Below, piece after piece: positions 35,190 to 46,744 of a DNA stretch of 62,000 nucleotides. The notes beneath the pieces are model-generated. The model saw only the letters and a program-made list of their open reading frames with translations, had not been told where the DNA came from and did not search any database. The position numbers were made by a program, and so were the translations under genes. This DNA comes from Adiantum capillus-veneris (lineage: Eukaryota > Streptophyta > Polypodiopsida > Polypodiales > Pteridaceae), in NCBI GenBank assembly GCA_014529385.2, contig CM043959.1, positions 16,805,309 through 16,867,308 of the forward strand, written 5' to 3'. The stretch's first letter is position 1; every line of letters starts with the position of its first letter.

Positions 35190-35350
35190 TGGCTAAAATT
35201 TGTGAACTTAATAATACCACGTTTATTATTGCCAGTATTACCACACTAGTTTTCACAATTATTATGGCTCATATTATTGCATGCACTACTGATATTACTA
35301 CATATACGTATTACCACGTATACTATCGATATTACCGCATATACTATTGA
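35190..35350. repeat. ATTACCACGTATAC-type short direct repeats
   Basis: Variants of ATATTACCACGTATACTA recur about every 20-25 bases. This could be a decayed minisatellite or the subterminal repeat region of a transposon; no terminal CACTA/TAGTG pair could be assigned. Confidence 0.5.
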
Positions 35351-35695
35351 TCCTAACTTTGGTGCTTAACTATTCATATTTAAATGTTTCTCACTATTTT
35401 TCTTTTGGGAAAAAAAATTAAAAACATGATTTTTATTTTAAAAAAATGAACAAGAAAATGCTATCCCGCTCTTGTTGATACTTTAGCACTAAAACATTTA
35501 GATTTGAGTTTTTTCTTTTGTCTTACTAATGAAAAAAATTATTATTAATTTAATCACACCTAATATATATCCAGGGTTTTACTGAATCAGCTGAGCTAAA
35601 GGGTATGCGAATCGGCTACACGAGGTACTTATTATATACCAATGCCATGTCTACGACTATTATATTTTGCATCACAATAAGCAAGAGTATGTCTG

Positions 35696-35946
35696 TAGGT
35701 ATGCTAAGCACAACAACGAGGGTTGTGGTTGCTCTAGATTTTGGAACTATGTTCTCTAGCTTCACCTATGGCAAGCCCTCTGAGCGAGATGAAGTCTTCA
35801 AGGTGTATGAATGGCCTTCTGCAAGCAGGGTTGGTGCCAAGCCCTACTGCAAAATGCACCCCCTGCAACACCTGGCCTCCCTTTCTAGCTCGTCGATTGG
35901 GGTTGGCCTGGTCTCCTATCGTACACTCGGGCCACTTTCTCTGTAG
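35696..35946 (+). pseudogene. HSPA12-like Hsp70 gene fragment (ATPase N-terminus)
   Basis: The forward frame starting at 35605 contains RVVVALDFGTMFSSFTYGKP followed by YEWPSASRVGAKPYCK. In HSPA12-type Hsp70-like proteins the N-terminus reads VVVA(I/L)DFGTT.SGFAY....., then Y.WP.......YCKTPT; DFGT is the phosphate-binding loop of the actin-like ATPase fold. Here the TT of the loop is TM, and the match fades after about 45 residues, with the rest possibly continuing in another frame (LGLAWSPIVHSGHFLC). No downstream ATPase or substrate domain is present. It lies between a CACTA transposase and its possible partner gene, so capture by the transposon is possible. Confidence 0.5.
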
Positions 35947-36112
35947 CCAAAACTAACCGTAGATCAACCACATCTACCTCCAAACCTATGCCTATGATAA
36001 ACCTTCCTGTTTTGCCTTTTGGTTTAGCTGATGTCGATCATCTAAATAGCAAGCATGATGGTGTCTTGGCCCTACCTCTAGTGCTCGCAAAGAAGGTCGG
36101 TTACTTTGCCAC

Positions 36113-36120
<8 letters not shown>

Positions 36121-36200
<80 letters not shown>
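36121..36200. repeat. (GA)40 microsatellite
   Basis: A perfect 80-bp GA repeat, just downstream of the last recognisable CACTA transposase segment. Confidence 0.95.
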
Positions 36201-36202
<2 letters not shown>

Positions 36203-36320
36203 AAATAAATGGGCGAGACAACAAAAACCTTTTCATAGAATAATGTGGTACAAAATTTTTCTAGATCATCTTCCAAAAGATCTCTACAAGTAGTTTGATC
36301 TAAATCTAAACCCATGGCTC

Positions 36321-36600
36321 CTAAATCAATAAAGAGAGAAACTGAATTGCCATTTGTGGATGTGCTAGTGTCATCATCTTGGAAATCTTCATCCTCCATT
36401 TTGTCATCGTCATCATGGAAATCATCCTTGTTGAGATTGGTGGAACTGGAAATTGAATCATTGATCTCTCTATACCCTGTCTCCCCTCATCCAAAGAAGT
36501 AGGTGGAAGAGGGTCGAAGATGGTCTCCACTTCATTAATGGCAAAAATGGTTCTTCCTCGAGGTGTGACAGGAACTACGAACCAAATTTTTGGTTGATGT
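36321..36600 (-). pseudogene. CACTA transposase C-terminal segment
   Basis: The minus strand reads PKIWFVVPVTPRGRTIFAIN then EVETIFDPLPPTSLDE. TNP2-type proteins end with a comparable W.VV...PR..(F/Y) segment after DUF4216. A hydrophilic Met/Thr-rich tail follows in one frame. The boundary with the GA repeat is arbitrary. Confidence 0.45.
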
Positions 36601-36739
36601 GTTGATGGGATAAAGATGTCCTATAGAAGAGAAGTTCAAAGTGAGTGACATTGATATTATGTTACAAGAAAATAAGAGTAAAGAAGGTTTACACTCACCT
36701 ACTCACAATTACAAAGTAAAACTAAGTTGTCATACCTCC

Positions 36740-37010
36740 CCATGTGATACACGCTTGAGTCCACCATATAGAACCCATTCTCATGGCGTCTAGACACATT
36801 TGCAAACCACTTGCACTAAAAGATAAAGGTATGAAAGGTTCTAAAATTGACCTTTAGAATTCTTTCAATAGTCCCATAGTACTTGGATTCATCACCATTT
36901 GTGTCAAAGTTGCCCATGATGCTACAATCTATGGTGGTTTGATGCTCATCAAGGTGACATGTACAAAAGTGTCGACCACATAGAGCTGACAAATCTACAA
37001 GATAGCACAC
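36740..37010 (-). pseudogene. CACTA protein, DUF4216-like segment
   Basis: The 64-codon frame reads CHLDEHQTTIDCSIMGNFDT then DESKYYGTIERILKVNFRTF. Its continuation in the same direction after a stop is CKWFANVSRRHENGFYMVDS. DUF4216 of plant CACTA proteins has YYG.L..I.E..Y......F.C.WFD followed by ......LV, and the match includes the KYYG, CKWF and final hydrophobic blocks. One stop lies in the middle. Confidence 0.6.
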
Positions 37011-37208
37011 AAAGAGTTAAAGGAAAGACACTATAAAATAGAAAAATTAGTTATACTATCAATTACAAAGGTAAAATCATGGAAAAACTATATACAATAT
37101 GGTTGTAAACATATGAGTAGTATACCTTTGGCACACTCTCATTCTTTGTCAGTGATGTCCTCTCCGGGTGCCATAGCTTCGGACATTCTCTCATGGATCC
37201 ACTCGGTG

Positions 37209-37726
37209 CTAATGAGTTCTAGGAAACATGCAAGGTGTCGAGGAACCGGGGTGCCCTCTTACCTCCATGAGCTTGCTTCCATCTTCCCTCTCCTCCAAAT
37301 TCCTTACCTTTGCTATTGTCCCCAAGTCCACCCACTTGGTCATAACCTTTGCATTGAGGGCGATTTGGCATAGATCCATATCCATGTTAAGTAATTTTTC
37401 CGTGAGTCCACTTGATAAGTGTGAATTCATCTCTGCATCCTTCTCATCTGACCACATGCAAGGCACTGAGGGATCAACTTGTTCCAAATACTCTGAAATG
37501 TAAGCAAATGCCTCTTGCACAATCCATCCTTTGGTCATGCATACCTCTGGTTGTGTTCGTAGTCGCACAAAGTCTTTGAGAGTCTATATAAAAACCTCTC
37601 TAAAAAGAACATCCATTGTACATGCACTATTTCACATATAGCAATATCCTCCACTACATGAACCAAGAGGTGGATTTGATTAAGAAGAACAAATTGCAAA
37701 AATGTAAGCAAATGCCTCTTGCACAA
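37209..37726 (-). pseudogene. CACTA protein, DUF4218-like segment
   Basis: From 37726 downward: IHLLVHVVEDIAICEIVHVQ then WMFFLERFLYRLSKTL, followed after a frame change by RTQPEVCMTKGWIVQEAFAY and ISEYLEQVDP. DUF4218 of CACTA proteins reads ..LVHL..E....GPV..RWMYP.ER....LK..VRN...PEG.I.EGY..EE...F.S.YL, so nearly every block is recognisable. A 204-bp tandem duplication repeats most of this segment. Confidence 0.7.
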
Positions 37727-37893
37727 TCCATCCTTTGGTCATGCATGCCTCTAGGTTGCACAAATTCTTTGAGAGTCTCTATAAAAACCTCTCTAGAAAG
37801 AACATCCATTGTACATGCACTATTTCACATATAGCAATATCCTCCACCACATGAACCAAGAGGTGGATTTGATTAAGAAGAACGGATTGCAAA
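37498..37893. repeat. 204-bp tandem duplication inside the DUF4218 segment
   Basis: ATGTAAGCAAATGCCTCTTG at 37498 recurs at 37702 and the two copies stay near-identical through GAGGTGGATTTGATTAAGAA. The second copy is about 12 bp shorter. The first period, 204, equals 68 codons. Confidence 0.9.
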
Positions 37894-38215
37894 ATGTATC
37901 TTCAATGGCACACACTGTTTCCACGATAAGCGATTGAGCAACAGGGATGGCATCTATTTCATTTTATTTGGAGCTCACAAATCTACAAGATGGCACACAA
38001 GAGTATATTAAGATATAACACAATAAGATATAGTGTATATACAGAGTTTAGTTAAATAGATATATGAGGTACCTTACTAACTTTTCGAGTTTGAATTTAT
38101 AGCTTCCCTCACTTTATTGTCTTGGCATATGCACATACTCACTGGCAAAATGAACTCCATTGCCAACTTAAGATTAGAATACCACATTATTTTAGGCATT
38201 CACAACATTCAATAT

Positions 38216-38563
38216 TTAGACAAAATGAGAGAGAGGAATAAAGATGGAAGAGAGAATTACCTGTAGCATCTTGTGCCAATTGTGGGACTTCAATCCATAC
38301 AATTGAACTCTCCCACCTTTCTTTGCTTTTGTGAAAGCTCCCTTTAGTAACCTCATATACCCTATTGGTGTGCGAATAGATGCAATGGAACTCTGTACTC
38401 GATCTAGCTCATCTTTGGCTAGAATCCATGGCGCTTTAGGAAGCACAATCTTCCCATTGGGGTCTATCCATGGAGTGGTGGAGACAAGGAGATGCCTCAA
38501 GGCTCTCAAATACTCCCTAGCCCCCAAAAAGTCCCTTTTGCCTGTAATGTGGTCCGATAGCAA
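38216..38563 (-). pseudogene. CACTA TNP2 transposase, C-terminal part
   Basis: The frame reads APWILAKDELDRVQSSIASI then RTPIGYMRLLKGAFTKAKKG and VQLYGLKSHNWHKMLQVIL. The TNP2 blocks Y.L...E...F...L..(I/V)K.P.GY.SN and GLKSHD.H.(L/M)(L/M)Q are present. It follows the MHI(F/E)KN block of the preceding piece with a frame change at about 38540. Confidence 0.65.
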
Positions 38564-38915
38564 TATTCTTGAATATGTGCATGGGATCCAAGAGGTGTTG
38601 TATTTTTAAGTCCTTCCAATATGGAAGCCTTAAAAATATAGAGTACCTTGACATCCATTTTGGTGGAGTAGACAAAGTTGGATTAATGTTGTAATGGTCT
38701 TCCCAAATAGTTGCCCAATCTGCCATTGTAAACTTTAGGGGTGTTCTCCCATTTGTAGGAGCCTTGTGTTTGTTATGACTTTGGGGTAAGAAACGATGGT
38801 TGTTTGGATGGATTACCTTGTGCAAGGCATCTGGCCGCTCCAACACCAAAGATGGGCCACAAGTGGGACACGCACATTGACCCAAAGTGGATAACCCTGC
38901 ACTCATGCATATCAT
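38517..38915 (-). pseudogene. CACTA TNP2 transposase, central part with MHIxKN
   Basis: The frame of 132 codons reads GLSTLGQCACPTCGPSLVLE, NNHRFLPQSHNKHK and SIFLRLPYWKDLKIQHLLDP, ending MHIFKNIAI. TNP2 transposases have G.ST.G..ACP.C..., HRR(F/W)LP..H, then S(I/V)F..LPYW..L.LRHN(L)D.MHIEKN, where the Asp of LD.MHI is one of the catalytic acids. Here Glu of HIEKN is Phe. A probable intron separates it from the preceding piece. Confidence 0.75.
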
Positions 38916-38961
38916 ATCAAGACAAACCCTTCAAACTTCAAATGGTGAAGGGAGAGAAAAA

Positions 38962-39498
38962 TTAGATCCACATACCAAAAATCTCTCCAAGGACAAGGTA
39001 GTTGTGCATAGTCCACATAAGGATTCCCTTGAGAGTGGCCTCTTTTCTATCCTTTGGAAGTGAAACATCAACAATGGGGATGCCCTTCCATAACTCCTCC
39101 AACTCCTCAAATAGGGGCTTGAGGTAGACATCAATTATTTCCACTTTGTACTTTCTTGGCACAAGCAAAGATAGAAATATATTTCCCTTCTTGGTAGTCT
39201 CCCATGGTGCAATGTTGTAGTTGATGATCACCACGGGCCAAGTGCTCCATGATGTGGACTTGGTGCCAAAGGGATTGGCACCATCACTTGCCAACCCAAG
39301 CCTCAAGTTTTGAGGCTCTTGCCCGAATTTGGGCCAATGAGTCTCAATGTGCCTCCATGTAGGTGAATCGGCTGGGACATGCATCATCCCAGCATTTGAG
39401 TGACGGGGGCATGCCATGTGAGAAGCTCCATCATAGATCTTCTTTTGAACATGTGCTAAATCTGAGGAGCAAGTGGAAAATATCTCAGTGTCTTGCAA
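38962..39498 (-). pseudogene. CACTA TNP2 transposase, catalytic N-terminal part
   Basis: The frame of 178 codons contains VPADSPTWRHIETHWPKFGQ, NLRLGLASDGANPFGTKSTS, WSTWPVVIINYNIAPWETTK and IDVYLKPLFEELEELWKGIP. These are the classic TNP2 blocks: HPAD...W..FD..(Y/W)P.FA.....(N/V)RLGLA.DG.NPFG..S...S.WPV....YNLPPW....., then IDVYL.PL..EL..LW. The DG of SDG is a predicted catalytic Asp. This is the best preserved part of the transposase and shows no internal stop. Confidence 0.8.
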
Positions 39499-39735
39499 GG
39501 TAGGTGAGCCCCTCTCACACTAGTCTTGTAGCGTGATTCTCCACACACAGGACATGAGGTAGTATGTGCATGTTCATTGCGGTAGAGTATGCAATGATTG
39601 ATGCATGCATGGATGCACTCATACTCCATGCCAAGTTCGGTCATATACAATCTTGTGCATCGACGATCCAAGGGCATGTGATGATCTTCGGGAAGCATTT
39701 TTGCCCATCAAGCTACAACAAGATAGAAAGTTGAT
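39456..39735 (-). pseudogene. CACTA TNP2 transposase, zinc-binding segment
   Basis: The minus strand reads LGMEYECIHACINHCILYRN then CPVCGESRYKTSVRG and KTLRYFPLAPQI. TNP2 has LGL.YEKI.AC.N.C(I/M)L(Y/F)......C..C...R(Y/W), then K.LRYFPL(T/I)PRLQRL. The paired cysteines are intact. A frameshift near 39460 separates it from the catalytic part. Confidence 0.75.
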
Positions 39736-39792
39736 TAATAAAATTGATGTGGTGGCCAAGAAGAGAGTGCAACTGAAATTTAAAAAAAGAAC

Positions 39793-40405
39793 TTACCCCA
39801 CTAGAGCATCTACACTTGCATTGCTACGATCAAATTTTGATTGCAAGTTGAGAGCCTCTAGTGATACTCGGAGCACCAAGTACTGTGCACCATCGTAAAG
39901 GGGTGTTTGGATACTCGATAGTAATCTATCCTCCATTTCTTGTGCCCATTTAGAGCATGGTATGCAATCCTCATCGCACATGTTGGCATTGCATGCCAAC
40001 AACTCATTGACCATATCAAACATGTGCTCATCTTCACACTCAAAGTGTCCTTTAAATGTCCGTTGAGAGGTTGCCAAAGTAGAGCCACTGCCATGCACCA
40101 CTCTTTGGCTACCCAGTGACTCGTGTCATTGTTATTCGGCCTTGCATGCCATAGTACTGCCACCAAATACAGACCAATGGGGGGCATCCTTAAGCGATGG
40201 GGGGGTGGTGCTGCCATCTGCTCGAGTGTTTTGTCGAGGTATCCAAAGCCCTTCTTTTTACACATGCTCTAGTGCTATGCACCTTAAGCGAGGGATTGCC
40301 TTTTTGCACTTGATGCAAGAATAGGGAAGTTTGTCCTTAAAACATCGATCATGATTAGAGCCATGCGAAGGGCCACAATCATCCCATTCATCTTGCATAT
40401 ACGTG
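39793..40405 (-). pseudogene. CACTA TNP2 transposase, N-terminal exons
   Basis: From about 40405 the minus strand reads MQDEWDDCGPSHGSNHDRCF with YSCIKCKKAIPRLRCIALEH, a Cys-rich start. After frame changes, 39793-40101 reads CEDEHMFDMVNELLACNANM then TPLYDGAQYLVLRVSLEALN and LQSKFDRSNASVDALVG. The last part matches the TNP2 N-terminal pattern PL(Y/F)(E/D)G.....L.....L..LK....S...FD.LL. A probable intron (39790-39735) follows. Start codon and exon borders are uncertain. Confidence 0.55.
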
Positions 40406-40409
40406 GAAT

Positions 40410-40679
40410 GACAGTTAGAAATATTTAATTCAATAAATTAACCCAATAAATTCAACTTAATAAATTAACACAATAAAAGTTTTTTAAAAAATCCCTTGAT
40501 TAAAAATCCAAAAAAGAGTAAAAAATGAGAGAAAATGAGTGTAAGGAGTGGGGGGTTGAAAAAAAAAGGATCAAAGATAATAAAAAAGAAAAAAAAGGGT
40601 CGGAGAGGGGAGGTTGAAAAGTATTTAAAATTTGAGGATGTCAATGAATCTCGGTGGTCCTTTAACGTTTAGAGTTATT
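40410..40679. other. Upstream region of the CACTA transposase, A-rich
   Basis: A-rich, non-coding sequence between the transposase start and the repeat array. It would hold the transposon promoter, but no clear TATA box in a defined position can be named. Confidence 0.35.
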
Positions 40680-41810
40680 ATACAGTAATACTAGCGATGT
40701 TGATTATAACTCCTAGAGTCTATATCAACACACCAGTACCCAATTTGGCACTTGGCCTTTTAAATGCAAGTACCAATTTCTCCAAAAACACCAAATTTGG
40801 TACTGGTAATGATAACCTATTTAGTCTATATCAACACAGTTCTACCAAATTGAATACTTGGCCTTTAAAATGCAGGTGCCAATTTTTAGTACCAGTACCA
40901 AAAACACCAAATTTGATACTGGTAATGATAACCTATTCAGTTTATATAAACACAGTACTACCAAATTGAATACTTAGCCTTTTAAATGCAAGTACTTAAT
41001 GGTGCCAAAGTCTTCAGTACAAGTACCAAAACCACCAAATTTGGTACTAGTATTCAAAAACTTTTTGAGCCTATAATTGTGTTTTCTAGAAAATGGAAGA
41101 GAATCAAAACTACTTGGAGATACTACCAAGCACCAAATTTGGTACAGCTGGTTATAAGTCCCTGAGTCTATACCACCATACCAGTACTAAATTTGGTACT
41201 GATGTATTCAAATAGACTTGATTTTAATGTCTATTTCAATACATTAGTACCAAATTTGTTAGACTTTAAAATCAAGTGCTTAACAATACCAAAGTTTTCA
41301 ACACAAGTACCAAAAACCTTAAAATTTGGTACTAGTAATCACCACATCAATACCAAACTTGGTAATTAGCCTTTATAATGCAAGTGCTTAATGGTTTCAA
41401 AGTTTTCAGTACCAATACAAAAACCACAGCATTTAGTATTGATATTCTTAACATATTGAGTCTATATCTACACATCAGTACCAAATTTGGTACTTAGCTT
41501 TTAAAATACAAGTGCTTAATGGTACCAAATTTCTCGGTACCAGTACCAAGCCCTCAAAATTTGGTAATGGTAATCATAACTTTCTTAGTATATAATGGCG
41601 TCTTTTTTGCCAAGAAACCAACTTTCTCTGCTGTAATGGAGTCTGTACCAAAAGACCCGTACCAAATTTGGTACATAGCCTTTGTTATGCAAGTGCTTAA
41701 TGGTACGAAAGTTTTCAGTACCAGAACCCAAAACCACCAGCTTTGGTATTGATAATCATAACTTTTTGAGCCTATAATGGTGTTTTCTTCCCACCAAATA
41801 GAAGACTTAT
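40680..41810. repeat. Array of about ten degenerate ~115-bp repeats with palindromic core
   Basis: The core GTACCAAATTTGGTAC or close variants occurs at about 40791, 40909, 41035, 41132, 41187, 41251, 41322, 41482, 41556 and 41661. Around it recur AAGTGCTTAATGGTACCAAA, TTTTCAGTACCAGTACCAAA and TAATCATAACTTTTTGAGTC. Spacing varies from roughly 60 to 160 bp. In CACTA elements, subterminal arrays of this kind are bound by the element's own regulatory protein, which fits the position upstream of TNP2. Confidence 0.85.
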
Positions 41811-41889
41811 ATTCCATAATCCTTAAGAAGTATGAAATATATCTATATTATGCCCTAATGTAAACATTGTAAGCATTGACAAGGTTCAT

Positions 41890-43037
41890 ACTATCCTTTA
41901 GTTGCGTACCTTGCATCCACCTAGCATCTTCAAAGGGATAGTTTTTGAATTTGATAAGATATCATCGGATGATCTTACCATGCCTTTAATACCTTGTCTT
42001 CATGCTGAAGGATGGATTCGGGCTGGAGCACCTCTTCTTGATCTTTGATCTCTGGAGGGTCTTCTATTATGGCCTCACTTGGTGGCTCTCCTTTGTAAGG
42101 CTTAAGTAGGCTCACATGGAATGCATTATGCATGAGCCAATGGTTGGTAAGCCATCTCATTGATGGGCTTAAGAATTTGAAAGGGGCCATAGTATCTTTT
42201 TGCTAGCTTAGCATAATACTTTTGGTGGCCCATGGGATTCTTGCCCGTAGTGTGCCTTAGACGAGCCTTAGGGAACTTGAGTAAGACCCAATCATTTTCC
42301 TTAAAGGTGAAGGCTCTTCTATGCTTGTTAGCAGCATCCTTTTGCCTTTATTGAGAGGTGGAGATAGCCTCCTTAATCTTCCTGAAAGATTCTTGTAGGT
42401 CATGGCTATACTCATCTGCAGTGAAGATCTTTCCATGTACCTTAAGTAGCAAGGGACTTTTAGATCTTCCCTCTATGATCTCAAATGGTGCTTTTCCTGT
42501 AGAAGTATGTACAGTGTTATTGTAAGCATAGTCTACTAAAGGTAAATACTTCTCCCATTGGGAGCATTGATCTACTTTCGTGACATAGGACTTTAGTAGA
42601 TCAAGAATCGTAAGGTTAGCTATCTCACTTTGGCCATCCGTTTGTGGGTGATAGGCCGAGGAGAAGTTTAACCTTGTGCCTAGATTCTCAAAGAGACCCC
42701 TCCAAAAATTACTGGTCATTTTGGGATCTCTATCCGACACGGTAGATGTTGGCAAGCCATGGTACTTGAAGATCTGTGATATGAAGAGGGTTGCCATTTG
42801 GTGTGCCTCAATAGTCTTTTTGACAGGTATAAAATGAGCTTGTTTACTAAACCTATCTACTATTGTCTATATTCTTGTATTCCCATGGATAGATTTAGGT
42901 AATCCAAAGATAAAGTCCATGGATATGCTCTCCCATGGTGAATTAGGGACATGCAATGGCTGGAGCAATCCGGGTTGCTTCCCTCTATCAAACTTTGTCC
43001 TTTGGCACACCATGCATTTTGAAACATACTTTTAGGG
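41890..43037 (-). pseudogene. Ty3/gypsy chromovirus integrase and chromodomain remnant
   Basis: From 43037 downward: KYVSKCMVCQRTKFDRGKQP (end of the zinc-binding part), PWESISMDFIFGLP (first catalytic Asp), a TAG at 42870, then TIVDRFSKQAHFIPVKKTIE, and the open frame 42348-42797 with VSDRDPKMTSNFWRGLFENL (second Asp) and AYHPQTDGQSEIAN (catalytic Glu). After a TAA at about 42345 come FKENDWVLLKFPKARLRHTT, RYYGPFKILKPI and NAFHVSLLKPYKGEPPSEAI, then a chromodomain-like YLIKFKNYPFEDARWM. All three catalytic acids remain, but the reading frame has stops. No LTR is seen. Confidence 0.8.
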
Positions 43038-43039
43038 TC

Positions 43040-44849
43040 TTAGGGGCCCCAAAATTCAAGGAAGAAGAGATACATAGTAATCACTCCATAACCGCACTCA
43101 AACTTGAATTATGATTTTAAAAACACTTCCAAAATATACATCCAAGTGTGATTTTTACTAATAAATTAGGAAAAAGAATTTTTCATAAATGGTCCATAAC
43201 TTCCAATACAAAGGCTTTCTAGCTATTAGAAGCATGGAAACATCTTGAGAGCTTGTTATTTGTGTAGCACTTTAAGGGCGTTTAAGTTGTGTTTTAGGGT
43301 GGTATAATGCCAATTTAATGAAAATTGGCAAAAGACAGCACACATTTTTTGGCTTTCGCTAGGTTTAAAAATCCTATTCAAACCAAACTCTAAAGATGAA
43401 ATCACTAGCCCAAGAAAATTCTAAGTTCTTTTAAGGTCATAAGCTAGCTTTGTGGATATAAACCACTTTAGAAGCTACTTGGAATCTCAAGCAACAATTC
43501 TTGAAAGTTGTTGAGTTAAGAGGGCACAAAAGTGTCCAAGGACATAAAAATGTCATGTTGCCAATCTAGTGTTAAAGGGTTTTCATGTGGGGGGAGAAAA
43601 GGAAGCATTTGATCAAAGATACTTCAAGTATTTTTGCATGGCTACAGCTAGATTGAGTGTGGGTACATTGGATTTGACTACAAGATCCATCAAATTCCAG
43701 TGGTCTAGATCAAGTGCGGCTACATCGTATTTGACTATATGAGCTCCATTGGTTGTAAGCTCCATGATTTATTTATTTTACTCAACCAACACGTGCAAAG
43801 GGCTTTTCAACAATTTCTACACCAATTTTCAATTCTCAGAAGAGAGGAGGGGATTATACATTTCTTGCTCATTTATTTAGCATTTTGTGTGAAAATCTCA
43901 ATTTTTTTTGAGTTTTTGTGCATTATTTTCTTTAAAAAATTAAAAAACAAAGTCCAACGATGGTAGTGCGTTCCCAATGCACTTTAGATCTCTACACTTT
44001 TTGGGCTTGTTGTCATTGGTTGTGGGCTTAACCTAGATCGAGCTATCTAGCGGTAGATTCCAAGTCCTTTCTCGCTCTAGGGTGCATTTGTCGCATGATC
44101 TTCCAATGCCTTTGATGGTCATAGACCCTACCATTGGACTAGGCACACCCATAGAGACCGTTGATCATTAATGAATCGCTCCTAGAGGATAAGCTAGATT
44201 TTATGGAGAGCAACATTGCCAAAAGGAATTATGACAAACCCTTGGATGACAATGACAAGGACTATGACTCGTTGACCCTGTTGATATCCTTATGAAGATG
44301 GAGATCTCTAGTAGGATATTCAAATATTTTAATGCAAAGCTAGCCACCTTAGGGAGTCTATGAGGGTTGCATATAATAAGCAAAGTGACATGCAGTGAAT
44401 TAAGTCCATCTCTTTGGCCATGTAATCTACATGGCTTCGAGCGTTAGTATAAAGCACCTTATTACCTTGTGAGAAAATTGCCTATGTATATATCATTTTC
44501 ATTTTACTAGCTTTTGAATAAACTTATATGGAAGTGAGGAATACGAAGTGCAGTGGGGACCATTAGATCTTACATTTAGCTATAAATATCCAAAAATATA
44601 GGGAAAATAAGAGTTGTAGCGTCATGGTGACATTGTGTTCCCTATGTAGCACACAAGCTATGTTTCCAAGACTTCAAGAAGAAGGTATACTTAGATTCTT
44701 GCTTTGGATCATGCATAACTCCAGATGTTGTATTCTTGCATGAGGTGATAATGAAAGTTGGTTCACTTTTTCACTATTTCTCTCTCCGTGATAGGAAATC
44801 AACTAACTCCACAATCTTTGCTTTCCTTATGCCATTGATTTTTTTTTGC
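43040..44849. other. No gene seen
   Basis: Non-coding in all frames apart from short chance frames. Around 43640-43740 a block with GATTTGACTA is roughly doubled. Nothing recognisable otherwise. Confidence 0.4.
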
Positions 44850-46080
<1,231 letters not shown>

Positions 46081-46090
46081 ATGAGAGAAA

Positions 46091-46100
46091 GAGAGAGAGA

Positions 46101-46136
<36 letters not shown>
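46091..46136. repeat. GA run followed by 34-base G homopolymer
   Basis: GA dinucleotides from 46091 pass into 34 uninterrupted G at 46103-46136. A GT repeat follows at 46242-46288. Such a long G run can fold into quadruplexes and is also a known place for sequencing error. Confidence 0.9.
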
Positions 46137-46137
<1 letters not shown>

Positions 46138-46243
46138 GCATTTGGAGAGGAAGTAGATGCTGAAAATTTTGCAAAACCGACTATCTTCTTTCCGTCTCAA
46201 CCGTCCTTCTCTAATCTTTTAACCTCCAAATCTTAGGGAATAT

Positions 46244-46290
<47 letters not shown>

Positions 46291-46566
46291 TGATTGTTTA
46301 TACTTAGACTAGCAAAAATAAAATTAAAAAGCAATAAAAAAGCGAGAGACATCTAGCAACAAGATTGACATGTCAAAAATTCACAAAACGCACAATGTCA
46401 CATCACACATCGAATAACCCTAGAATTATTATAAACCTAATCAAAATCTATATGTGATCAGAGATAAGACTATTTCACTAGAGTCATCAACTTCTACACT
46501 TGGTGAGAGGTATCCTCTTTTTTGTCATTATGCCAAATGTGTTTTTCTCTTTCAATGAGGAATATT

Positions 46567-46644
46567 TTTATTGACCTAGAGTGTGAGGAGAATTATGAGA
46601 AATTTTTTATTGACCTAGAGTGTGAGGAGAATTATGAGGAATTT
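46567..46644 (+). repeat. 39-bp tandem duplication in an open frame
   Basis: TTGACCTAGAGTGTGAGGAG occurs at 46571 and 46610, period 39 (13 codons). In the forward frame 46522-46740 it doubles FIDLECEENYE. The frame is otherwise unidentified and continues as FKRLLCLVTTSHPRVIEYTI to a stop. Confidence 0.75.
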
Positions 46645-46744
46645 AAAAGGCTTTTGTGTTTAGTGACCACAAGTCATCCTCGCGTAATAGAGTATACTAT
46701 CCCACAAAGTTTCACAGGATTATCCCTTGGTAGAAAATGACTAC

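Larger units (their letters stand above)
36200..41815 (-). mobile_element. En/Spm (CACTA) transposon body
   Basis: A TNP2-type transposase gene in several broken exons on the minus strand (40405 down to about 36320), followed in coding order by DUF4218- and DUF4216-like parts, and preceded by an array of palindromic repeats (40680-41810). This layout, transposase plus subterminal repeat arrays, is that of CACTA elements. Terminal CACTA/TAGTG inverted repeats and a 3-base target duplication were not found, so the real ends are unknown; the element may extend to about 31 kb. Confidence 0.7.

Noticed and set aside
31010-41900. Exact CACTA terminal inverted repeats
   Set aside because: CACTAGTTTTC near 35245 was considered as an end, but no matching GAAAACTAGTG or 3-base duplication was found on the other side.
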